Below, in pieces: positions 51,339 to 59,209 of a DNA stretch of 59,209 nt. The position numbers were made by a program, and so were the translations under genes. Every line of letters starts with the position of its first letter. Within the stretch, counting starts at the first letter, position 1. A model generated the notes under the pieces. It ran no database searches and had not been told where the DNA came from. It saw nothing but the letters and a program-made list of their open reading frames with translations. This stretch comes from a bacterium UBA2219 (lineage in GTDB: Bacteria > Desulfobacterota > Deferrimicrobia > Deferrimicrobiales > Deferrimicrobiaceae): the NCBI GenBank assembly GCA_002327765.1, contig DCUH01000073.1:31379-90587 (forward strand), given 5' to 3'.

Positions 51339-51686
51339 ATGAGCGATAGCGACGGCAGGGTGATGACGGGAGCGTTGCTGGTGCTTACGGGGATGATGCT
51401 GGGCGCGGGGGTCGCCCTCCTGCTGGCGCCCCAGTCCGGGGAGAGGACGCGGGAGGACGTCGCCCGCTTCGCGAAAAAGGCGCGGCGCCGCGTGAAGGGG
51501 GCCGCGGGGGAATTCGCGGAGAGCGTTTCCGACATGGTCGACGAGATCGAGCACCGCTCCGAAGAGCTCCTCGGGCAGGGGAAGGAACTGGCGAAGGAAT
51601 CGAAGGGGGCCATCCTGGAAGCGATCGACGAGAGTCAGAAGCGGCTGGCGCGCCAGCGCGAGCGGCTGGCGGGCCTTTTGGGATAA
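51339..51686 (+). CDS. YtxH domain protein
   Basis: 115 aa. One N-terminal hydrophobic segment (TGALLVLTGMMLGAGVALLLAP) followed by the YtxH mark LLAPQSGERTREDVARFAKK and a long charged amphipathic helix to the end (coiled-coil-like). Related to general-stress proteins of Bacillus; role unknown. GGGAGG precedes the ATG. Probably cotranscribed with the S1-repeat gene 24 bp downstream. Confidence 0.85.
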   Translation: MSDSDGRVMTGALLVLTGMMLGAGVALLLAPQSGERTREDVARFAKKARRRVKGAAGEFAESVSDMVDEIEHRSEELLGQGKELAKESKGAILEAIDESQKRLARQRERLAGLLG

Positions 51687-51710
51687 TACGGGTGAAAGGG
51701 CGGTAGGCGC

Positions 51711-52946
51711 ATGGGATCGGACGAGGAACGGCCGGGCGCACCGGCGGAGCCGGGCGCGGCGGAAGCCGAAGAAGAGGATTTCGGAAAGCTCCTGGAGCAG
51801 ACCTTCGTGGCGCCGGCGCGCTACGAGCCGGGGCAGAAGGTGCTCGCGCGGGTCATCAAGGTGACGCCCGAGTGGATCTTCCTCGACCTGGGGCGAAAGG
51901 GCGAGGGGGTCCTCGCGACGAAGGAGCTCGCGGACGAATCGGGAAGCGTCTCCGTGAAGGAGGGAGACTCCCTGACGTCGTACTTCGTCTCATCCGACGG
52001 CAGCGAGATGCGCTTCACGACGCGGGTGGCGGGCGGGGCGGCCGGAAGCGCGCAGCTCGAGGACGCGTTCCGGACGGGCATCCCGGTCGACGGCCTGGTG
52101 GTGAAGGAGGTCAAGGGGGGGTTCGAGGTCCGGCTCCCCGGCAACGCCCGGGCGTTCTGCCCCTATTCGCAGATGGGGACGCCGCGGGCCCGCGAGGGCC
52201 CGGAGACCGTCGGCAAGCGCATCCCGTTCCGGATCTCGCAGTACGGCGAGAAGGGGCGCAACATCGTCGTCTCCCACCGCGTGCTGGTCGAGGAGGAGGA
52301 GGAGAGGAAGCGGGAGGAGTCGAAGGCGGTCCTGTCCGAGGGGATGGTGGTCCGGGGGAAGGTCACCTCCCTGCGGGACTTCGGGGCGTTCGTCGACATC
52401 GGCCCGATCGAGGGGCTGCTGCCCGTCTCGGAGATCGGCTGGGAGCGGGTGGAGGACATCCGGGAGGTCCTTTCCGTCGGGCAGGAGGTCGAGGTGGCGA
52501 TCACCCGTCTCGACTGGGCGAACAAGCGGTTCACGTTCAGCCTGAAGAGGACGCTGGCGGATCCCTGGGAGGCCGCGGCGCAGCGGTTCCCCGCGGGCTC
52601 GACGCACGTCGGGAAGGTCGTGCGCCTCGCGGCGTTCGGGGCGTTCGTTTCCCTGGGGGGCGGGATCGACGGCCTGCTGCACATCTCCCGGATGGGAGGC
52701 GGCAGGAAGGTCAAGTCCGCCGGGGACGCGGTTTCGCTGGGGCAGGAGCTTTTGGTCAAGGTGGAATCGGCGGACCCGGCGAAGCGCCGGATCGCCCTGT
52801 CCCTCGTCGGCGCGGAGGAGCAGGAAACCCCCGGCGGAGAAGAGGAGGATTACAGGAAATACCTGGACAAGCCGTCCGCCGGACCGGGCGTCGGTGCGTT
52901 CGGCGAGGCGCTCCGGGCGAAGATCGAGCAGAAGAAAGGGAAGTGA
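51711..52946 (+). CDS. S1 RNA-binding repeat protein (ribosomal protein S1-like)
   Basis: 411 aa with four S1 repeats: about residues 40-105 (GQKVLARVIKVTPEWIFLDLG), 120-190 (IPVDGLVVKEVKGGFEVRLPG, RAFCPYSQM), 205-280 (GMVVRGKVTSLRDFGAFVDIG) and 295-370 (VGKVVRLAAFGAFVSLGGGIDGL). Repeat 3 is the most typical. Shorter than ribosomal protein S1 (about 560 aa), as in some S1-like proteins of this bacterial group; it may be an RNA-binding regulator rather than the ribosomal S1. N- and C-termini are low complexity (acidic and Pro/Gly-rich). Confidence 0.88.
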   Translation: MGSDEERPGAPAEPGAAEAEEEDFGKLLEQTFVAPARYEPGQKVLARVIKVTPEWIFLDLGRKGEGVLATKELADESGSVSVKEGDSLTSYFVSSDGSEMRFTTRVAGGAAGSAQLEDAFRTGIPVDGLVVKEVKGGFEVRLPGNARAFCPYSQMGTPRAREGPETVGKRIPFRISQYGEKGRNIVVSHRVLVEEEEERKREESKAVLSEGMVVRGKVTSLRDFGAFVDIGPIEGLLPVSEIGWERVEDIREVLSVGQEVEVAITRLDWANKRFTFSLKRTLADPWEAAAQRFPAGSTHVGKVVRLAAFGAFVSLGGGIDGLLHISRMGGGRKVKSAGDAVSLGQELLVKVESADPAKRRIALSLVGAEEQETPGGEEEDYRKYLDKPSAGPGVGAFGEALRAKIEQKKGK

Positions 52947-52973
52947 CCGTTCCGGGGGCGGCGTCCGGCGGGT

Positions 52974-53711
52974 CTAAAGTTCCATCTTCCCCAGGAAATA
53001 CGGCATCTGGAGGCGCCACCACTGCCAGTCGTGGTTGACGTCGCGACCCCAGTAGTCGAACCACGCGGGGACCTCCAGGGCGGCCAGGACTTCCTGGAGT
53101 GCGCGGGTTTCCGAGAGCGTTTCCTCTTCCCACGCCCCCTGCCCCGAGCAGACCGTGATCCGTGCCCGGCGGAACCGGTCGAGGTACCAGGGGTCCGTGA
53201 GGTTCGGCAGGTAGGCAAGCGGCGAGTTGAAATAGACGCAGTCGTCCATGTAATCGCCGAGCAGCGATTTCAGGGAATACCGGCCGGACAGGGCGATCAG
53301 GGAATCGAAGAGGTCGGGATGCCGGAACAGGAAGTTCGCGGCGTGGTACGCGCCCATACCGCACCCGGTGGCGAGGAGCCCTTCCGGCCGGGGAAGAAGG
53401 CCGCGGATGAACGGCGCCGCCTCCTCCACGACGTACCGGTCGTACTGGTTGTGCCGGAGGCCCCGCTGCGCGGGGGGGACGTACTCGTTGGCCCAGGACT
53501 GGTGGTCGACGCCGTCCAGGGTGAACAGCGTCACCGCGCCCGACTCGACGAAGGGGCGGCACGCCTCGACCATGCCGGCGTCCTCGTACTCCTGGAACCG
53601 CCCCCCCCGGGTCGGGAACACGATCACCGGCTTCCCGGCGTTCCCGTACACCTTCATCTCCATGTCCTGCCCGAGGTTCCGGCTGTACGCGCGATGGTAT
53701 TCGGTGTTCAT
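52974..53711 (-). CDS. Alpha/beta hydrolase, esterase-like, without the nucleophile serine
   Basis: 245 aa, COG4947-type fold: YHRAYSRNLGQDMEMKVYG, PVIVFPTRGGRFQEYEDAGM, ATG-C-G-MGAYHAANFLFRHPDLF and VNHDWQWWRLQMPYFLG near the end. In most esterases of this group the elbow is G-x-S-M-G; here residues 116-120 are Gly-Cys-Gly-Met-Gly, so position 118 is Gly (codon GGT, one base from AGT Ser). The late His is kept. So it may be catalytically dead, use Cys117, or bind a ligand only. No ribosome site is clear before ATG 53711. Confidence 0.85.
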   Translation of the reverse strand: MNTEYHRAYSRNLGQDMEMKVYGNAGKPVIVFPTRGGRFQEYEDAGMVEACRPFVESGAVTLFTLDGVDHQSWANEYVPPAQRGLRHNQYDRYVVEEAAPFIRGLLPRPEGLLATGCGMGAYHAANFLFRHPDLFDSLIALSGRYSLKSLLGDYMDDCVYFNSPLAYLPNLTDPWYLDRFRRARITVCSGQGAWEEETLSETRALQEVLAALEVPAWFDYWGRDVNHDWQWWRLQMPYFLGKMEL

Positions 53712-53757
53712 GGGGGAATCGTCGCAGGCGGGGGGCCCGGCGTCAAGCCGCCTTCCC

Positions 53758-53787
53758 TTGACACCGGCGGGCGGCGGCTGGTAGATT
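53758..53787 (+). promoter_or_regulatory. Sigma70 promoter of the hrcA operon
   Basis: Perfect TTGACA and TAGATT with an 18-base spacer. The CIRCE element begins 5 bp after the -10, so HrcA binding would block the start site. Confidence 0.75.
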
Positions 53788-53792
53788 ACGAT

Positions 53793-53819
53793 TTAGCACT
53801 CTTCCTCCGGGAGTGCTAA
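53793..53819. promoter_or_regulatory. CIRCE operator
   Basis: TTAGCACTC - nine bases - GAGTGCTAA, an exact match to the CIRCE consensus bound by HrcA. It lies 21 bp before the hrcA start, so hrcA is self-controlled and derepressed when HrcA is sequestered during heat shock. Confidence 0.97.
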
Positions 53820-53840
53820 ATTGCGGCAGGAGAAGATGAA

Positions 53841-54884
53841 ATGGCTTTCGGAGTCGATGAACGCGCGGCCCAGGTCCTGCGCCATATCGTCGAGGATTAC
53901 GTCGCCACGGCGGAACCCGTCGGATCCCGGACCGTCTCCAAGAAGATGGGGCAGGCGCTTTCCCCCGCGACGATCCGCAACATCATGGCGGACCTCGAGG
54001 AGATGGGGTTCCTGGCCCAGCCGCACACCTCCGCGGGGCGCATCCCCACGGGCGCGGGGTTCCGTTTCTACATCGACCACCTTCTCCTTCGTCGCAGTCT
54101 CGTGCAGGGGGAGGTGGACCGGCTGAACCAGGCCGCCCAGGAAGGCGTCGGGAACGCTTCCGCGGACGAGCTGGTCCGCCAGGTGAGCCGCCTGCTGGCG
54201 AACCTGGCGTGCCAGGCGAGCGTGGTGATCGTCTCCCGCCCCGACGAGCAGCGGCTGCGCTCCGTGAGCCTCATGCGCGCGTCGGCGGACAAGATCCTCC
54301 TGGTGGCCGTAATGCAGAGCGGATACGTGCAGCATCGCCTGATCGAAGGGGAGCCCGACGTCACCGCGGACGAGCTCGAGAAGATCAACGCCTACCTGAA
54401 CGGCCTGGCGGAGGGGCTCACACTGGCGGCGCTGCGCGTGCGGGTCCGCGCCGAGCTCCGGAGGGAGAAGGCGCGGTACGACCGGGTGATGCACCGCGCC
54501 CTGGCCATGGGCGCCCGGGCGCTCGCCGACAGCGGCCCGGGCGAGGTGTTCGTCGAGGGGCGCGCCAATATCCTCGACCAGCCGGAGTTCGCCGAGGACG
54601 TCCAGCGGCTGAAGCGCGTCCTGCGCGCCTTCGAGGAGAAGTCCGTGATCTTCCGGCTGCTCGACCGCGCGATGGCCAGCCAGGCGATCCAGGTGTCCAT
54701 CGGCCCGGAGAACCCGGTCGAGGAGCTGGGCGACGTGTCGGTGGTCGCGTCCGGGTACCGCCAGGGGCCCTCCGCGATGGGAAGCATCGGCCTGATCGGC
54801 CCCGTGCGGATGGATTACTCCCGGGTGATCCCGCTGGTGGAGTACACGGCGAACCTGCTCACGACGATGTTCGGGCAAAGGTGA
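53841..54884 (+). CDS. hrcA: Heat-inducible transcription repressor HrcA
   Basis: 347 aa. N-terminal winged helix (VLRHIVEDYVATAEPVGSRTVSKKM, TIRNIMADLEEMGFLAQPHTSAGRIPT), dimerisation domain from about residue 100, and the GAF-like end with GSIGLIGPVRMDYSRVIPLVEYTANLLT. Binds CIRCE and depends on GroE for activity in Bacillus. AGGAGAAG precedes the ATG. Confidence 0.97.
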   Translation: MAFGVDERAAQVLRHIVEDYVATAEPVGSRTVSKKMGQALSPATIRNIMADLEEMGFLAQPHTSAGRIPTGAGFRFYIDHLLLRRSLVQGEVDRLNQAAQEGVGNASADELVRQVSRLLANLACQASVVIVSRPDEQRLRSVSLMRASADKILLVAVMQSGYVQHRLIEGEPDVTADELEKINAYLNGLAEGLTLAALRVRVRAELRREKARYDRVMHRALAMGARALADSGPGEVFVEGRANILDQPEFAEDVQRLKRVLRAFEEKSVIFRLLDRAMASQAIQVSIGPENPVEELGDVSVVASGYRQGPSAMGSIGLIGPVRMDYSRVIPLVEYTANLLTTMFGQR

Positions 54885-54929
54885 TCCGCCCGGCTCGTTC
54901 CCTTACGCCGAATACAGGAGAGGAACCGG

Positions 54930-55502
54930 ATGGAAGATAAGGACAAGGAAGCGTTGTACGGTGAGGCCGTTCCCGGGATGGAAGACGGGGAGCCGCAGGC
55001 CGGCCCCGGGGAGCTCCCGGAGTCCGCGGCGGCGCCCGGGGCGCCCGACGAGGCGGAGGAGCTCCGCAGGCGCCTCGCGTACCTGATGGCGGAGTTCGAC
55101 AATTTCCGGAAGCGGGCCGCCCGCGAGCGGGATGCGCAGGAGGCGTACGGCAACGAGAAGCTGCTCAAGGCCGTCCTCCCGTTCCTCGACAACCTGGAGC
55201 GCGCGTTGGGGCAGGAGGGGGCGCCCGCGGAGGCGATCCTTTCGGGGGTCCGGATGACGTACGACGGCATCCTCGCGGAACTGCGCAAGTTCGGCCTGGA
55301 GCAGCTGTCCCCCCTGGGGGCCATGTTCGATCCCGCCTTCCACGAGGCGGTCGGCGTCGTGCCCTGGGCCGGAAAGACCGAGGGGACGGTGGTTTCCGAA
55401 TCGCGCAAGGGGTACGTGCTGAACGGGCGGCTGCTGCGTCCCGCCGAGGTGCTGGTGGCCGCGGCCCATCCCGCGGACGATCCCCGCAGGCGGGAGGAGT
55501 AA
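54930..55502 (+). CDS. grpE: Nucleotide exchange factor GrpE
   Basis: 190 aa. Acidic disordered start, then a long coiled coil (DEAEELRRRLAYLMAEFDNFRKR) and the beta domain with the signature FDPAFHEAVGVVP. Releases ADP from DnaK. 45 bp after hrcA; dnaK is not present between it and dnaJ. Confidence 0.96.
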   Translation: MEDKDKEALYGEAVPGMEDGEPQAGPGELPESAAAPGAPDEAEELRRRLAYLMAEFDNFRKRAARERDAQEAYGNEKLLKAVLPFLDNLERALGQEGAPAEAILSGVRMTYDGILAELRKFGLEQLSPLGAMFDPAFHEAVGVVPWAGKTEGTVVSESRKGYVLNGRLLRPAEVLVAAAHPADDPRRREE

Positions 55503-55509
55503 GGCGGCC

Positions 55510-56619
55510 GTGGCGACGAAGCGCGACTACTACGAGGTCCTGGGCGTTTCCCGCGACGCCTCCCAGGACGACATCAAGAAGGCGTTCCGGAAGCTCGCCC
55601 TCGAGCATCACCCCGACCGGAACAAGTCCGACGCCTCCGCGGAAGAGCGGTTCAAGGAACTGAACGAGGCGTACTCGATCCTGTCCGACCCCGAAAAGCG
55701 CGCGCAGTACGACCGGTTCGGTCACGCCGGCCCCGCGGGCCGCGGCTTCGGCGGGTTCGAGGACTTCCAGGGGATGGGGGTCGAGGACATCATCAACGAC
55801 TTCTTCGGAGGGATCTTCGGCGGGGGCGGGGGCGGCTCGCGTCCGCGGCGGGGCGCCGACCTCCGGTACGACCTCACGATCACGTTCGACGAGGCGGTCT
55901 TCGGCACGGAGAAGGAGATCGTCGTCCCCCGGACCGCCGGGTGCGGCGAATGCGGCGGGACGGGGGCGAGGAAGGGGAGCCGCCCCGAGAAGTGCGGCGC
56001 CTGCAACGGCCGCGGGCAGGTCACGATGCAGCAGGGGTTCTTCTCCATACGCCGCACGTGCAGCCGCTGCGGCGGCACCGGCCAGGTGATCAAGGACCCG
56101 TGCGGGAAATGCTCGGGAACGGGGTTCGTGCGGGAGAGCCGCACGCTCAAGGTCAAGGTCCCGCCGGGGGTCGAGACCGGCACCCGCCTCAAGCTCCGGG
56201 GGGAAGGGGAAGCGGGCCCCGCGGGCGGGCCGGCCGGGGACCTGTACGTCGCGATCGAAGTGCAGGAGCATCCCTTCTTCGTCCGGGAGGGGCCGGACCT
56301 CTACTGCGAGGTGCCGATCACGTTCCCCCAGGCGGCGATGGGCGCGAAGATCTTCGTGCCCACCCTCTCCGGAAAGAAGGAGCTGTCCATCCCGGCGGGC
56401 ACGGCGTCGGGGCACGAATTCACCCTGCGCGGGGAGGGGGTCGCCTCGCTTTCCTCCGGGCGGCGCGGGAACCTCGTCATCCGGGTGCTGATCGAGGTGC
56501 CGAAGAAACTCACGAAGCGGCAAAAGGAGCTGCTCGAGGAGCTCCAGAAGCTGTCCGAGGCGTCTCCCGGCCCCATCTCCTCCGGCTTCTTCGAGAAGGT
56601 CAAGGAGATCTTCGGTTGA
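55510..56619 (+). CDS. dnaJ: Chaperone DnaJ (Hsp40)
   Basis: 369 aa, type I. J domain with HHPDRNKS (residues about 34-41), Gly/Phe region (GGFEDFQGMGVEDIINDFFGG), four CxxCxGxG zinc repeats (CGECGGTG, CGACNGRG, CSRCGGTG, CGKCSGTG), substrate-binding beta domains and C-terminal dimer part. Start GTG 55510, 7 bp after grpE; GGAGGAG of the grpE end serves as the ribosome site. DnaJ normally needs DnaK, which must be encoded elsewhere. Confidence 0.96.
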   Translation: MATKRDYYEVLGVSRDASQDDIKKAFRKLALEHHPDRNKSDASAEERFKELNEAYSILSDPEKRAQYDRFGHAGPAGRGFGGFEDFQGMGVEDIINDFFGGIFGGGGGGSRPRRGADLRYDLTITFDEAVFGTEKEIVVPRTAGCGECGGTGARKGSRPEKCGACNGRGQVTMQQGFFSIRRTCSRCGGTGQVIKDPCGKCSGTGFVRESRTLKVKVPPGVETGTRLKLRGEGEAGPAGGPAGDLYVAIEVQEHPFFVREGPDLYCEVPITFPQAAMGAKIFVPTLSGKKELSIPAGTASGHEFTLRGEGVASLSSGRRGNLVIRVLIEVPKKLTKRQKELLEELQKLSEASPGPISSGFFEKVKEIFG

Positions 56620-58559
56620 CGCGAAGCCGTGCAGCGGCTCTGTCCGCCCTCCTCCTCTTTCTATCAGCGGCCCTCGTCGCGGCCGCCGACCTCCCCCTGC
56701 CGCTGACCGCGGGCACCGAGGCCGTCCCGGTCCCGCGCCCGGGGGTGTGGGACCCCGCGCGCACGGTGCCGATCGCCACGTTCCACCAGGCGGAAACCGA
56801 CTTCCTCGCCGGCAGGAAGGAGGAGGCGCTCCGGGGGTTCCTCGGCATCGCGAATTCCGGGCCCGACGACGAGCGGAAGGGATACGTCTGGATGCGCGTC
56901 GGGGACCTCCTCCTGGAGCGCGGCGAGTTCGAGAAGGCGCTGGAGGCGGCGGACAAGGCGGTGCTCTTTTCACGCGCCCGGTACCTCGTCCTCTCGGCGA
57001 TGGAACTGAAGCTGCGCATCTACCAGAAGATGGACTGGGAAAACGAGGCGAGGCAGGTTGCGGGCTACCTGATCGACCAGAAGTACGTCAACGCGAACGT
57101 TCCCGCGCTCTTCGCCCTGATGGCACGGGCGGATGCCCGGGCCGGAAAGATCGCGAGCTCCCTCGCATATTACCGCAGGGCCGTCGCGGCCGCCACGGAC
57201 CCGGAGGAGGCGATCAGCTACTCGACCCAGCGGGAGTTCGTCATCGAAAGGGCGGCCGATCTTTCCCCGCTGCTCGCGGCGGCCCGGGTCGAGGAGGACG
57301 AGGACGTCCGCGCCCACCTGTTCTTCGCGCTGGGAAAGTCCGCGGCGAGGAAGGGGTTCCACGGGATGGCGAAGTTCTTGTTCGAACGCGCCGCGGGAAC
57401 GCCCGGGAAGTGGGCCAAGGAGGCGGCGGAGCACCTGTACCGCGTCGAGAAGATCGTCTCCAGCCGGCCGAAGATCGTCGGGCTCGTTCCCTTGTCGGGG
57501 AAGCTTTCGGACATCGGCTTCTCCGTCCTCGCGGGAGCGGAGGTCGCATTGAGCCCCGGCCGGTGGACCGACGGGCAGGGCGGCGGGTCGCCGGTGGTCC
57601 GCTGGGTGGACACCGCGGGGGATCCCGACCGGGCCCGGGCGGAGTTCTCCGCGGCGTCTTCCGACCGGACGGTGATCGGATTCCTCGGCCCGGTCACGGG
57701 AGAGGAGGGGCGCGCCGTCTCCGCGGCGTTCGGGCCCAAGTCCCCGCCCGTCCTCTACCTGGGGCAGAAATCGATCGCCGGCCGGCCGTTCCTGTACGGG
57801 TTCGGCCTCTCGCCCGTCGAGGAGGCCCGCGCCGTCCTCGCGCTGCTGGCCCGGGAGAAGGCGGTCGACCTGCTGCTGCTGCACCCGGAGAACGGGTACG
57901 GGAAAGGGTTTGCGGAGGCCGTGGAGAAGGTCTCGGCGGAAACCGGCGTCCGGATCGCCCGGACCGTGTCGTACGCCCCCGAGATCCGCGATTTCACGGA
58001 CGTGATCCGGAACGCGGTCGGCACCGCGAAGTTCCGGCGGCAGTCCCGCACGAAGGAGAAGGGGAAGGGGATGAAGCTTCCGCTCGACGGGATCGTCATC
58101 GCCGACCGGTGGGACCGGGTGTTCCTCCTCGCTTCCCAGCTCCACTACTACAACGTCTACCTGCCGCTCGCGGGGTTCTCGGGATGGTACAACGAGGAAC
58201 TGCTGCGCAAGGCGGGGAGCGCGGTCGCCGGCGCGGTGATCTCGGTCGACTATTCCGACGCCATTCCCGGGTCCCAGGGGGACCGGTTCCGGAAGGAGTT
58301 CCAGGAAGCGATGCATTCCGCCCCCACCCGGTTCGAGGCAATGGGGTACGACGGCGCGCAGCTCCTGGCCGAGGTTTTTTCCGTGGATGCGGGCGCGGGG
58401 AAGCCTCCCGGGGAGGCGATGCGGGAGCGGATCCCCCGCCTGAAGAATTTCACGGGAGTCACGGGGACGTTCTCGTTCGACCCCGCAGGGGACATGCGCC
58501 GAAAGGTCTCCCTCCTGCGCGTCGACCTGGGGAATTTCGTCCCGGTCCCGGCCCGGTAA
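56616..58559 (+). CDS. TPR plus periplasmic-binding-protein fusion (LpoA/YraM-like)
   Basis: 647 aa. Signal peptide (SRAAALSALLLFLSAALVAAADL), no lipobox Cys seen. Residues about 45-290 are TPR-like repeats (FHQAETDFLAGRKEEALRGF, YVWMRVGDLLLERGEFEKAL). Residues about 290-640 are a type I periplasmic-binding domain (KIVGLVPLSGKLSDIGFSVLAGAEVAL, LLLHPENGYGKGFAEAV, RFEAMGYDGAQLLAEVF). This layout is that of LpoA, an activator of the peptidoglycan synthase PBP1A, though the family is also annotated as branched-chain-amino-acid-binding. The TTG start overlaps the dnaJ stop (TTGA) and has AAGGAG upstream. Confidence 0.88.
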   Translation: MTRSRAAALSALLLFLSAALVAAADLPLPLTAGTEAVPVPRPGVWDPARTVPIATFHQAETDFLAGRKEEALRGFLGIANSGPDDERKGYVWMRVGDLLLERGEFEKALEAADKAVLFSRARYLVLSAMELKLRIYQKMDWENEARQVAGYLIDQKYVNANVPALFALMARADARAGKIASSLAYYRRAVAAATDPEEAISYSTQREFVIERAADLSPLLAAARVEEDEDVRAHLFFALGKSAARKGFHGMAKFLFERAAGTPGKWAKEAAEHLYRVEKIVSSRPKIVGLVPLSGKLSDIGFSVLAGAEVALSPGRWTDGQGGGSPVVRWVDTAGDPDRARAEFSAASSDRTVIGFLGPVTGEEGRAVSAAFGPKSPPVLYLGQKSIAGRPFLYGFGLSPVEEARAVLALLAREKAVDLLLLHPENGYGKGFAEAVEKVSAETGVRIARTVSYAPEIRDFTDVIRNAVGTAKFRRQSRTKEKGKGMKLPLDGIVIADRWDRVFLLASQLHYYNVYLPLAGFSGWYNEELLRKAGSAVAGAVISVDYSDAIPGSQGDRFRKEFQEAMHSAPTRFEAMGYDGAQLLAEVFSVDAGAGKPPGEAMRERIPRLKNFTGVTGTFSFDPAGDMRRKVSLLRVDLGNFVPVPAR

Positions 58560-58578
58560 GGGGGAGGCTTTGGGGCGC

Positions 58579-59209
58579 GTGCCGGGAGACCTCGCCCGCA
58601 GAGTGGGGATGGCGATTTCCCCCGGGGGCCCGCTCGCGGATGCGATGAAGGGGTTCGAGCCGCGCCCCGGCCAGCTCCGCATGGCGATGGCGTGGGCGGA
58701 CGCCCTCGAGAACTCCCGCATCCTTGTCGCGGAGGCGGCCACCGGCATCGGCAAGACGCTGGCGTACCTGGTGCCCGCGATCCTCTCGGGCCGCAGGACG
58801 ATCGTGTCGACCGGTACCCGTACGCTCCAGCAGCAGCTCCTGGAAAGCGAGATCCCGCTCGTACGCGACGCCACGGGGCATCCCTTCTCGTGCGCGGTGC
58901 TGAAAGGGCGTGCCAACTACCTCTGCCTGCGGAGATGGAGGCGCTTCCGCGACGAGCCGCTGTTCGAGTTCGCGAAGGAGACCGCCTACTTCCAGGCGAT
59001 GCGGGCGTTCGCCGAGACCACCCGGACGGGCGACGTCGCCGAGGCGAGGGGCGTCCCGGAGGACGCCCGCGTCTGGGGCGAGGTCAACGCGCGCAGCGAG
59101 ATGTGCGACCCGTCGGCCTGCGGGGAAACCGACCGCTGTTTCCTGGCGGAGGCGCGGAGACGGGCGGCGTCGGCGGATATCATCGTGGTCAACCATCACC
59201 TGTTCTTCG
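58579..59209 (+). CDS. DinG/XPD-type ATP-dependent helicase, N-terminal part
   Basis: Cut by the window end; about 210 residues visible. Walker A in VAEAATGIGKTLAYLVPA, motif Ia TRTLQQQLLE, and four Cys of the iron-sulfur domain (NYLCLRRW, SEMCDPSACGETDRCFLAEA), then ADIIVVNHHLF. SF2 5'-3' DNA helicase acting on forked or R-loop DNA. GTG 58579 is chosen, with GGGGAGG eleven bases before; TTG 58570, GTG 58603 and ATG 58609 are other options. Confidence 0.93.
   Translation, partial: MPGDLARRVGMAISPGGPLADAMKGFEPRPGQLRMAMAWADALENSRILVAEAATGIGKTLAYLVPAILSGRRTIVSTGTRTLQQQLLESEIPLVRDATGHPFSCAVLKGRANYLCLRRWRRFRDEPLFEFAKETAYFQAMRAFAETTRTGDVAEARGVPEDARVWGEVNARSEMCDPSACGETDRCFLAEARRRAASADIIVVNHHLFF

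Overview
The window is a GC-rich (about two thirds G+C by eye), densely packed bacterial chromosome segment of 53 protein genes. I see no tRNA or rRNA gene, no insertion sequence, no phage gene and no CRISPR array. Third codon positions are strongly G/C, stop/start overlaps (ATGA, GTGA, TTGA) are the rule, and TTG/GTG starts are common. The gene content (hybrid-cluster protein, LL-diaminopimelate aminotransferase, HrcA/CIRCE heat-shock control, Mrp antiporter, TreT, thiol peroxidase, DUF2284) points to an anaerobic or facultative Gram-negative of deltaproteobacterial type (Desulfobacterota/Desulfuromonadota-like). That placement is inference, not proof.

Region 1 (1-25151) is an ion- and osmo-homeostasis block. 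A TrkA-C tail and an unrecognised gene run on the plus strand. From 25151 down to 1428, 17 genes then run on the minus strand: mrpABCDEFG, a P-type cation ATPase, a site-2 protease with CBS domains, malQ, treZ, a GH57/DUF3536 protein, treY, a MscS channel, a KefB-type antiporter fused to Usp domains, a second antiporter and a GYD protein. The thirteen genes from mrpA to treY overlap or lie within 9 bp of each other. This suggests one transcript joining Na+/H+ exchange, cation pumping and trehalose synthesis from glucan.

Region 2 (25381-31586, plus strand) has a ClC channel/antiporter with CBS domains, then a second trehalose unit (OtsB-like phosphatase, DUF5752, TreT), a DUF2284 metal-binding protein, thiol peroxidase and a small membrane protein. 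Region 3 (31626-34049, minus) has hcp with an FNR/HcpR-type operator, preceded by a stand-alone paralogue of the Hcp helical domain that lacks the iron-sulfur cysteines. Each of the two genes is followed by nearly the same terminator hairpin.

Region 4 (34249-40779) is mixed: ogt, two small secreted or anchored proteins, a TVP38/DedA-like membrane protein, infA, an orphan HicB-like protein, then a minus-strand unit of a LysR regulator, hemolysin III, NUDIX hydrolase and dapL. Region 5 (40884-48274) is the most interesting part. It is a catabolic-looking operon divergent from the LysR gene, across a clear T-N11-A palindrome. It encodes a CBS protein, an oxalyl-CoA-synthetase-like ligase, a ketopantoate-reductase-like enzyme, a glyoxylate-carboligase-like enzyme carrying Glu51 where the true enzyme has Val, an iron-type alcohol dehydrogenase and a LarA-type nickel racemase. 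I know of no described pathway with this set.

Region 6 (48255-59209) holds an acyl-ACP thioesterase, a small membrane protein, a radical SAM activase-like protein, a quinone oxidoreductase, a YtxH protein, an S1-repeat protein, and an alpha/beta hydrolase whose nucleophile serine is replaced by glycine. It ends with a CIRCE-controlled hrcA-grpE-dnaJ operon without dnaK, a TPR plus periplasmic-binding-protein fusion, and the start of a DinG-type helicase cut by the window edge.
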